The translations under genes were made by a program, and so were the position numbers. A stretch of DNA of 11,377 nt from CAYVLI01 sp964452105 [NCBI: uncultured Nitrospinota bacterium] (GTDB lineage Bacteria > JAUXIQ01), in assembly GCA_964452105.1 (NCBI GenBank), contig CAYVLI010000051.1:1-11377 (forward strand), written 5' to 3'. Below the pieces are notes generated by a model that was not told the origin of the DNA, did not search any database, and saw nothing but the letters and a program-made list of their open reading frames with translations. This document shows positions 1 to 6,774 of the stretch, one piece after another. Position 1 is the stretch's first letter. The number at the start of each line of letters is the position of its first letter.

Positions 1-38
1 ACAAAAAAGTGGTGATTTTACATGACTACTTCAAGATA

Positions 39-182
39 TTAAACTTCAGAAATTATAGAGATTGATTTATAGATAAAAGGGTAAACATTCTTAATGCCAA
101 TTATGCCCAGGATGTTTCCTCTCATTGTAGCATCAAAATATTCTTTGATCCTTTTATACATATAATATCTGGTAAGATGCAT
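39..182 (-). CDS. Possible small protein (47 aa) just after the flippase gene
   Basis: This is an open frame of 47 codons plus TAA, starting two bases after the flippase stop codon. It begins MHLTRYYMYKRIKEYFDATM and ends in SISIISEV. A GAGG ribosome-binding sequence lies 9 bases before the ATG, inside the end of the flippase gene, so translational coupling is plausible. An in-frame TAG upstream fixes the longest start. The N-terminal half is basic and aromatic; the middle (residues about 23-45) is rich in Ile and other hydrophobic residues but too short and broken for a sure membrane helix. I recognise no family. It could be a genuine small gene, the N-terminal remnant of a longer polysaccharide-modifying gene cut off by a stop, or chance. 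The low GC matches the 3' end of the flippase. Confidence 0.35.
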   Translation of the reverse strand: MHLTRYYMYKRIKEYFDATMRGNILGIIGIKNVYPFIYKSISIISEV

Positions 183-184
183 AG

Positions 185-1690
185 TTAGAATCCTCTAAAT
201 GCACTTAATTGCTCTTTTATGAACCTTCGCATTTCATAATTTAAAAATCTATCAAAGAAGTAAGTTATTCCAAGATAGGTCAAAATGCCCACTATGGCAA
301 ATAATAAAAGTCCCCAGATTCCCAATATATTTATATTTACCCTCAAAATGACTATAGTTAAAATCATCGCTATACTACTTAATAAGGAGGAAAAAAGCAT
401 CTTACCAAATTCTTTAGGTTTGCATCCCGTGATCTTGATTACCATGAAACTAAATCCAATGGCCGATACTAAAATGCTTAAAACCACAGTTAGCGAAGCT
501 CCCAATATTCCCCAGCGTGTTGCTAAGGGATACAATAAAACAGCCAATATGAGAAGACGAACAATTTGCCATTGAGTGTCTATCCGTGGTTTTCCGACCG
601 CTAGGAATACATAGCCTGCTGTGCCTGCAATGGATCTTAGTAAACCAGCTAAAACCAACACTTGCATCGCCGGAACCATAGGCATCCATTTATCACCCAG
701 GAACAACCTGGTAAAATCAGGGGCCAGAATAAAAATTCCTGCGGCAAGAGGGAAGGAAATAAATGCCGTGTGTCGCAATACTTTAAGGTAGGCTTCTCTC
801 AGTCTGGGGATATTGTCCTGCAGTTTGGAGTAGGCCGGGAATGTCACTTGTGAGATGACGTGGGTGATTTCCGTGGCGGGTATATTGGATATCCGGTAAG
901 CCATCTGGTAGAACCCGAGGGCGGCCACGCCCAGCATCTTGCCCACGAATATGTCGTCCCCCTGGACGATGAGGAATACCAGTATGCTGGAGCCGAGGAC
1001 CCATTTGCCAAACCCGAAAAGCTGCTTGAAGTGCTCCCGCTGGAATCTGAAGCGGGGGTGGTTATGATGAATCAGGTAGGATACGGCGCAGCGCACGGCG
1101 TTGCCAGCCAGCAGGCCGTAGATGAGCGCCCAGACGTTCTTCAGGATGAGCGCGCATGTAATGGCCACGGCGAAATCGGCCACCGTCCCGCTGAGCTGGT
1201 ATATGAACTGTTTGTTGAACTCCAACTCCTTCTGGAAAAAAACGACGCCGATGTTGGTGAACCCCCTGAGCAGCACGGTTACCGCTATGACCCGAACTAC
1301 GGAGAGCGCGCGGGGACTTTCAAAAAACATTGCAACGTAGGGCGCCAGCACGAAGAGGAGGGCGAACAATGCTACGCCGCGGATGACGTTCACCGTCCAC
1401 GCGGTATCCAGGTATTTTTCTATGTTATCTTTTCTCTGAACCAGGGCCTCGTTGAACCCGGTCTGCGAGAAGCTCTCCAGGACGGACATGGATAGCAGCG
1501 CTATGCCGAGCAGGCCGAAATCAGACGGGGCCAGCAGCCTGGCCAGAACGACGAGCCTCACGAACTGGAAGCCCCTGTCGGTTATTCTCAGGGCGAAGAC
1601 CCAGATTCCGCCCCGGATCACCTTTTGCCTGAGCGATTCGCCCGCTTGCGGCATGGTCGTTATTTCTTTTTCTATTTTCCCTGTTTCCAT
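185..1690 (-). CDS. wzx: Wzx-type polysaccharide flippase (MOP/PST family)
   Basis: This 501-residue polytopic membrane protein would flip undecaprenyl-diphosphate-linked repeat units from the cytoplasmic to the periplasmic leaflet. The N-terminal block resembles the WzxC/RfbX branch of the MOP superfamily: a basic stretch (RQKVIRGG, 21-28), then a first helix leading into RLLAPSDFGLLGIA (51-64), a typical hallmark of this group, followed by a second helix with GFNEALVQR (78-86). Around a dozen hydrophobic segments are visible, as expected, and the length is normal. The gene starts 9 bases after the epimerase stop and in the same frame (TAG plus three codons), with only a weak ribosome-binding site, which suggests coupling. 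Base composition changes sharply inside the gene: the 5' part is GC-rich, the last roughly 100-200 codons AT-rich. The family is clear; the sugar unit carried cannot be read from sequence. Confidence 0.9.
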   Translation of the reverse strand: METGKIEKEITTMPQAGESLRQKVIRGGIWVFALRITDRGFQFVRLVVLARLLAPSDFGLLGIALLSMSVLESFSQTGFNEALVQRKDNIEKYLDTAWTVNVIRGVALFALLFVLAPYVAMFFESPRALSVVRVIAVTVLLRGFTNIGVVFFQKELEFNKQFIYQLSGTVADFAVAITCALILKNVWALIYGLLAGNAVRCAVSYLIHHNHPRFRFQREHFKQLFGFGKWVLGSSILVFLIVQGDDIFVGKMLGVAALGFYQMAYRISNIPATEITHVISQVTFPAYSKLQDNIPRLREAYLKVLRHTAFISFPLAAGIFILAPDFTRLFLGDKWMPMVPAMQVLVLAGLLRSIAGTAGYVFLAVGKPRIDTQWQIVRLLILAVLLYPLATRWGILGASLTVVLSILVSAIGFSFMVIKITGCKPKEFGKMLFSSLLSSIAMILTIVILRVNINILGIWGLLLFAIVGILTYLGITYFFDRFLNYEMRRFIKEQLSAFRGF

Positions 1691-2570
1691 ACTGAGAAAC
1701 TACGCCTTTTCTGCGGCGGCCGGGCTCTTTACCCTGGCCTCTTTGACCACCTGGTCGTGTATCCAGCGGTATGTTTTCTTTAGGCCCTCTTCGAGGGAGA
1801 CCTGCGGCTCCCAGTTGAAGACTTCGCGGAGTTTTGTGTTGTCGCTGTTTCTGCCGCGGACGCCCTGGGGCTTGGTGAGGTCGTAGCGTTTGGTGATCTT
1901 CTTGCCGGAGATGGCGGCCACTATGTCCACCAGCTCGTTGATGGTTATCATGCGGTCCTGGCCGAGGTTTATGGGTTCGTGGTAATCCGATTGCATGAGC
2001 CTGTAGAGACCTTCCACGCAGTCGTCTATGTAGCAGTAGGAGCGGGTCTGTTTGCCGTCTCCCCAGACCTCTATTTCATCCTCTTCTCTGGCGAGGGCGA
2101 TTTTGCGGCAGATGGCCGCGGGGGATTTTTCGCGCCCGCCGTCGTAGGCGCCCAGGGGGCCGAAGATGTTGTGGAAGCGGACGGTGTATATTTTTAATCC
2201 ATAGTCCTCATAATAGTGGCGGCACGCTCTCTCTGTATAAAGCTTTTCCCATCCATAGCCGTCCTCTGCGTCCGCCGGGTAAGCGTGTTCCTCCTTGAGC
2301 GGGGTGACGTCGGCGGTGTTCTGCCTGTATCCTGGATAGACGCATGCCGATGATGTATAGAGGAACTTCTTTATCCCGTTGAGCCTTGCCGCTTCGAGCA
2401 TATGCATGCTGATGAGGACGTTGTCATATACGATAATGGCTTTATTGGTTTCGATAAAGCCTATACCGCCCATGTTTGCGGCGAGGTTGTAGCACTGGTC
2501 CATTCCGAGGCTTGCGATGAGGCAGCTATCCCATCTTCTCAGATCGAGCAGCTCGAATTCATCGGCGTGC
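800..2570. other. GC-rich block spanning the epimerase and 5' part of the flippase
   Basis: Hand counts of 60-base stretches give about 30% GC at 181-240 and 361-420, about 47% at 541-600, 63% at 901-960, 67% at 1081-1140, 72% at 2101-2160, 53% at 2521-2580, 43% at 2581-2640 and 32% at 3001-3060. The rise on the left happens inside the flippase gene over a few hundred bases; the fall on the right is near the 5' end of the epimerase gene. The edges are approximate. This fits a mosaic cluster assembled by recombination, but amino-acid content and amelioration could also contribute. Confidence 0.6.
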
Positions 2571-2707
2571 GTTTCTTCGAACTGGGGATATTTTATATCG
2601 ACCCCTCTGACCCAATAACCGTTGCGCTTCAAGAATTTTACGAGGTGATGGCCGATGAACCCGCCTGCACCGGTTACCAGTATTCTTTTGCCGTTGTCTT
2701 CTTTCAT
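1700..2707 (-). CDS. gme: GDP-mannose 3,5-epimerase homologue (extended SDR)
   Basis: This is a nucleotide-sugar epimerase of the extended short-chain dehydrogenase family, 335 residues from the preferred start. The N-terminal Rossmann motif GAGGFIG (13-19) binds NAD. AANMGGIGFI is followed by the SSACVYP segment with Cys122, YGWEK with Tyr151 and Lys155, GGREKSPAA with Lys194, GDGKQTRS and GVRGRNSDN. These match the plant GDP-mannose 3,5-epimerase signature, including the catalytic Cys, Tyr-x3-Lys and substrate Lys. That enzyme converts GDP-D-mannose to GDP-L-galactose, with GDP-L-gulose as a second product. Here it would act in the cytoplasm to supply a precursor. An ATG 15 bases further upstream (2722) is in frame, but 2707 has AAGGGG six bases before it while 2722 has no ribosome-binding site. 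A related GDP- or CDP-sugar epimerase remains possible. The gene is GC-richer than its right-hand neighbours. Confidence 0.85.
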   Translation of the reverse strand: MKEDNGKRILVTGAGGFIGHHLVKFLKRNGYWVRGVDIKYPQFEETHADEFELLDLRRWDSCLIASLGMDQCYNLAANMGGIGFIETNKAIIVYDNVLISMHMLEAARLNGIKKFLYTSSACVYPGYRQNTADVTPLKEEHAYPADAEDGYGWEKLYTERACRHYYEDYGLKIYTVRFHNIFGPLGAYDGGREKSPAAICRKIALAREEDEIEVWGDGKQTRSYCYIDDCVEGLYRLMQSDYHEPINLGQDRMITINELVDIVAAISGKKITKRYDLTKPQGVRGRNSDNTKLREVFNWEPQVSLEEGLKKTYRWIHDQVVKEARVKSPAAAEKA

Positions 2708-2713
2708 TTTTCG

Positions 2714-2719
2714 CCCCTT
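2714..2719 (-). promoter_or_regulatory. Ribosome-binding site deciding the epimerase start
   Basis: On the minus strand AAGGGG stands six bases before the ATG at 2707. The alternative ATG at 2722 overlaps this site and has only AATCGAAA before it. The same AAGGG-type site precedes both small genes at the head of the cluster. Confidence 0.7.
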
Positions 2720-2756
2720 CATTTTCGATTGAATGAATCTAACAACGCATTGACCC

Positions 2757-4289
2757 TTAAATAATGTTGGTCAACTGAGATTTATTGACGAATGTTTCCG
2801 CCTCATAAGCCCCTGAGCCTGCTATTTTGCTGAGCTCGTAAGCCTGTCGAAATAGCTCCTCATAATCGTTGCTGCTCTGGATTTTCCTTGTTGCCACTAT
2901 CTTCCCGATATTTGCTCCCTGTTCGTCTATAACCGGTATGGAGAAGAGCAATTTGTCCTTATTATCCTGCTCAAAAGGGACATAAATTCCGTTGTATTCT
3001 CTATTAATAATGCCTTTTCCGTTAATCCAAACCAGATTGTAATTATTGGACTCATCTAACGAAGACGATATATTAAAATTGACAATATCGAAAGGCATAT
3101 CGTCCAGCTTTTTCGCCAAGAGTGACCATTGAGAAGATGACACTTTCTCTTCAATTCCGTCCACTTTTTTATTTATTCGGCTCAGGTAACTATTATTTAC
3201 AAACAGACACGCAAACAACGGTTTCGAAAAGCATTTTATATTTATCGCAATACAAATGCCCACGGCAAAAAACAGCGCAAAAAGCAGTACATTTGTTGAT
3301 TCCACTTTTAAGACTGCCATGCTGAATGCCAATAAGCTCGTCAATATAGAAATGCCGTAAAATAAGAAAAGGGCGCTCCTTGCAGGCGACCTCGTTTGCG
3401 ACATATATGACAAAACTTTGTGATGCAGATGCTCTTTATCGGCCGAAAATGGGGATACACCCTTCAATATTCGCCTTGTGATGGAAGACAGGACATCGAC
3501 TATAGGATGTAATAGTAGGATTAAGGGGATAATCAAGATCATTGTGGTTGATCCTTTTAATGAGCTCTGTATGGAAATGGCGGCAATAAGGAATCCTATT
3601 GTAAGACTGCCGCTATCTCCCATAAAAACTTTGGCCGGAGGATAATTATGCGGCAGGAATCCCAATATGGAACCACACAGCAGAATAGCAACAGCGGATA
3701 TTAATGGAATTTGAGAGCCGGCCGTAACTCCTATCAACCCTAAAGTTATTAAAACCAAAAAACTAACGCCAGCAGCAAGCCCGTCTATACCATCTATTAA
3801 ATTAATAGCATTAGTGATTCCCACCACCCATAGAACCGTTGCAGGCAGGGCGAAATAGCCGAAGTTAATGGGGCTCCCAAATGGATTTGAAACAGTTTCC
3901 ATTCTAAACCCGAAATAAAATAATAACACCGCCCCGGCTACTTCTATCAAGACCTTTTTACTGGCTTTAACTTGCCTGGTATCGTCATACAATCCCAGGA
4001 GAAAAATGATAGAACTACAAAAAAACAAACCGATCAAATAATGATACTCCCCTTTCGACTGGAAACCGGTTGCTCTCATAACGATAACCGCAATTATTGA
4101 TGATGCTGCAAAAGAAACATATATCGCAACCCCACCAAGCACGGGAATATTGTGATTATGAATTTTCCTAACACTATCGGGTTTATCATAATAGCCCTTA
4201 GTGAGACAATATTTTCGCACTATAATAGTTAACGAATATGATAGTAGAAAACTTATAATAAATATTAATATTAAATGTAGGCGCTCCAT
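2757..4289 (-). CDS. WecA/MraY-family undecaprenyl-phosphate sugar-1-phosphate transferase with C-terminal extension
   Basis: This is a polytopic inner-membrane enzyme of glycosyltransferase family 4 (polyprenyl-phosphate HexNAc-1-phosphate transferase), expected to start the repeat unit by moving a sugar-phosphate from a UDP-sugar to undecaprenyl phosphate. Family motifs appear in order: the HNHNIPVLGG region (44-53), LYDD (100-103), NLIDGIDGLA (163-172), KVFMGDSGSL (220-229) and the His motif DKEHLHH (284-290). These are the Mg-binding Asp and substrate residues of the family. The membrane core ends near residue 360. Relatives are usually about 320-370 residues; this one is 510, with about 150 extra soluble residues, including SIPVIDEQGANIGKIVATRK (450-469), which looks like part of a GAF- or PAS-like fold. 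An in-frame TAA just before the ATG fixes the start; AAAGGA sits unusually close to it. The sugar (GlcNAc or another) is unknown. Confidence 0.88.
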   Translation of the reverse strand: MERLHLILIFIISFLLSYSLTIIVRKYCLTKGYYDKPDSVRKIHNHNIPVLGGVAIYVSFAASSIIAVIVMRATGFQSKGEYHYLIGLFFCSSIIFLLGLYDDTRQVKASKKVLIEVAGAVLLFYFGFRMETVSNPFGSPINFGYFALPATVLWVVGITNAINLIDGIDGLAAGVSFLVLITLGLIGVTAGSQIPLISAVAILLCGSILGFLPHNYPPAKVFMGDSGSLTIGFLIAAISIQSSLKGSTTMILIIPLILLLHPIVDVLSSITRRILKGVSPFSADKEHLHHKVLSYMSQTRSPARSALFLFYGISILTSLLAFSMAVLKVESTNVLLFALFFAVGICIAINIKCFSKPLFACLFVNNSYLSRINKKVDGIEEKVSSSQWSLLAKKLDDMPFDIVNFNISSSLDESNNYNLVWINGKGIINREYNGIYVPFEQDNKDKLLFSIPVIDEQGANIGKIVATRKIQSSNDYEELFRQAYELSKIAGSGAYEAETFVNKSQLTNII

Positions 4290-4368
4290 CTTCCTTTAAG
4301 TCCTTATAGATAGAGATGAAGGTTAATATTTAGAAATTAATCACATTTTTCGCCTTGGATAGTCGGCT

Positions 4369-6660
4369 TCAGTTTCCATTATTTTTAAAGATTTTCCTGA
4401 TAAGGTTTTCGCCGTTATAATTTTCTGGAACGATTGACCGAAGTTTTTCAGGGTCGCGTGTAAATTCTGAATAATGATGAAGTGCATCTTCAACCAGGGA
4501 ATGGTTTAAAAAAGAAGCAGTCCTGTATTCCCTCACTGCGATATCCATAAGTTCTTGACGAGATGCAGTTGGAGGTAAGCTGCCAGAAAGAAGTTCGGAA
4601 GACTGAGAGGATTTCTTTCCTGTAAGGGGGCTACTATTTCTCACTACTGAGAAAGCCCAGAGAGCATATTGTTCGTGCAGGACGTAGTTTGATGGGTAGA
4701 GCGCTATGCTCTTTTTGAAATATTCATGTGCGAGTGCATGCTTAGAAAACAAGGAGGTCGTAGCCCATGCCAAATACATCCAATAATAACCATTAGTGGG
4801 TTCTAAACTTGCGGCCTTTTTAAGATCGTCTATGACCATCTTGCTGAATTCAATTTTCTCATCCTGGTCAGCCACCTTATCTATCAGCGTTAGCTCAAGC
4901 CGTGCTTTGGCAAGACGGTAGTCAGAGTTAATAGGGTTCAAGTCGATAGATCTTTTCAGAAGTGCGATTCTATTCTCAGTGGACAATTCGCGGTTCTCTC
5001 TCGAAGATATAGCCCTATTGTGATAAATATCGGCCATCCATACTTTAACCACCTGAATGGAGAGGAATGAAATAACTGCGAGCAACAACGTGGGAATCAC
5101 ATATTTTTTAAAGAGGCCTCCTTTAACGATATTTGACTGGTTAATTTTGTTATATTCAGATTTGATTTTGACCATGGAAAGACAGAGTCCACCAAAAACC
5201 ATAAACAGCAATGCATTAGCAGGGAGATGAAAATTAAAATTAAAAATACTCGCCATGAGGAAAGCAACCATTCCCACAAGGCAACCGAGGCCAGCATATA
5301 CAATAAATCTGTTGTGTCTATCTTTCCATCCGAGTATCCCCTTAAAGAAGAAAATAACCAGAAAAAGTGCGGCTGTAGCGGCACCTATAATTCCTCCTTC
5401 CGAGAGTATCTGGAGATAATCGTTTTCAGGATGAGTGGCAGTCAAAAATAGTTCGTCAGATTTATACATTGGGAATGTATTGCTGTAGGTCCCGATACCG
5501 GTCCCGAATAACGGGTAGTTTTTGAACATCTCGATAGTGTCGCGCCAGACTGTAAGCCTCCACTCGGCTTGAGGTTGTCTCGCCAGATACTTGAATGTTT
5601 CCAATCGATGTATGATGGGATCCCAGCCGAACCATGTAATCAATCCCAGAATGCAGGAAATAAATACTATGGTTACAGCTCTTCTTCTTATAGAGCGCCT
5701 GGAGACCAGCAGAAGCGACATGAAGAAAAGCGCTCCGACAAAGCTGATCATGCCCCCCCTGGAAAGACTGAGGAACAATGCAACGGCCATGATAATCGAT
5801 ACGAAGACGAAGACGAATGCTCTTGATCCTTTCTCATCAAACAAAATACGTTTCAAAACTTTAAGCCGGCTCTTAGTCGCCATGCCGACTCTTTCTGCTT
5901 CATACATGGCCATGCCGATGCCCAGAGGTATGAGGAGATTGATATAGCCGGCGAAGTGGTTTCTATTCACGAAAGGGCCGTAGGGATGCGCATGAGCAGT
6001 TATCGGCTTCCATATCCACAAAGCTTTCCCGTTATAAGAATATTTTTGGATTATGCTCAAAGTGGCCAGGGCGAAGCCGGTAAAAATTGCGGCGTATATG
6101 AGCGTCCTGGCTTGTTCCCTCGTCCGAATGGTTTGTATTACAAGAAAGAAAGCGAGCATATAGGCCAACAACTTGAAGAGGTATTCCCTGGTGTTATGGT
6201 CATATAGGCTCAAGGTTTGTCGTCCGTCCTGAGCTTTTAAGAATGGCAACGCCGTATAATTACCGTCTTCTTGTGGGAATAGAACTTTATTCAATCCTCG
6301 TACAGTGTTCTCAACATTCTCAACGTTGTTGTAGCGGTACAGGTTTTCGTAAAATTTGCCGGTTTGCGGCGATAGGGATTTTATCGCTCTAAGAGGAAGG
6401 GGTATCAGTTGAAAGACGACTAATGATATCAATAATAACGGAAAGATGAACAGAAGACCCCATTTGTAACGTACGCTTCCCTTACTGCCGCGTCTTATTG
6501 TCTTTAAACACCATACAGCAAATAATACGAACACCGACAATTCCAACATGCTGAAATACCCAACTCCAACGCTGCCTTTGGGCAGAGGGGTAAACACTAT
6601 AAGTCCCGCCAAGCCCCAGATAATTATCTTATCGTATATGTCTTCTTTTTCGAATTCCAT
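4369..6660 (-). CDS. Wzy/WaaL-family polysaccharide polymerase or O-antigen ligase with TPR-like tail
   Basis: This 763-residue inner-membrane protein probably polymerises lipid-linked repeat units, or ligates them to an acceptor, on the periplasmic side. Several helices precede GPFVNRNHFAGYINLL (228-243), typical of the family. Then come SLSRGG (298-303), the large periplasmic loop with WRLTVWRDTIEMF and PLFGTGIG (367-390), HPENDYLQ (410-417) and SEGG (420-423): the Wzy_C pattern with conserved Arg and His. A polar loop at about 97-160 separates early helices. After a last helix (520-540), residues about 545-740 form helical repeats resembling TPRs (for example ALLKRSIDLNPINSDY, DDLKKAASLEPTNGYYWMYL), probably periplasmic. 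An in-frame TAG directly before the ATG fixes the start; the ribosome-binding site is weak. With wza, wzc and wzx alongside, polymerase is the more likely role than ligase. Confidence 0.85.
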   Translation of the reverse strand: MEFEKEDIYDKIIIWGLAGLIVFTPLPKGSVGVGYFSMLELSVFVLFAVWCLKTIRRGSKGSVRYKWGLLFIFPLLLISLVVFQLIPLPLRAIKSLSPQTGKFYENLYRYNNVENVENTVRGLNKVLFPQEDGNYTALPFLKAQDGRQTLSLYDHNTREYLFKLLAYMLAFFLVIQTIRTREQARTLIYAAIFTGFALATLSIIQKYSYNGKALWIWKPITAHAHPYGPFVNRNHFAGYINLLIPLGIGMAMYEAERVGMATKSRLKVLKRILFDEKGSRAFVFVFVSIIMAVALFLSLSRGGMISFVGALFFMSLLLVSRRSIRRRAVTIVFISCILGLITWFGWDPIIHRLETFKYLARQPQAEWRLTVWRDTIEMFKNYPLFGTGIGTYSNTFPMYKSDELFLTATHPENDYLQILSEGGIIGAATAALFLVIFFFKGILGWKDRHNRFIVYAGLGCLVGMVAFLMASIFNFNFHLPANALLFMVFGGLCLSMVKIKSEYNKINQSNIVKGGLFKKYVIPTLLLAVISFLSIQVVKVWMADIYHNRAISSRENRELSTENRIALLKRSIDLNPINSDYRLAKARLELTLIDKVADQDEKIEFSKMVIDDLKKAASLEPTNGYYWMYLAWATTSLFSKHALAHEYFKKSIALYPSNYVLHEQYALWAFSVVRNSSPLTGKKSSQSSELLSGSLPPTASRQELMDIAVREYRTASFLNHSLVEDALHHYSEFTRDPEKLRSIVPENYNGENLIRKIFKNNGN

Positions 6661-6774
6661 CTACGCAGTGCCTACATCTGCTCTCCGGTGCTACGTTTTT
6701 GAATACTCCCGTCTGTTTATATAAGAGTTTCACCCTTATTAATTTTGCTTGATGCTCCGAAATCAATAAAGTTC

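Noticed and set aside
860-1495. Long open frame (211 codons) on the plus strand
   Set aside because: It lies wholly antisense to the well-supported flippase gene in GC-rich DNA, where antisense frames stay open easily, and its product has no recognisable fold or motif.
6661-6774. Possible internal promoter or terminator before the polymerase gene
   Set aside because: Only a weak TTGATT/ATTAAT pair and an imperfect AAGGGTGAAACTCTT stem are visible, with no T-run; the evidence is too weak to list.
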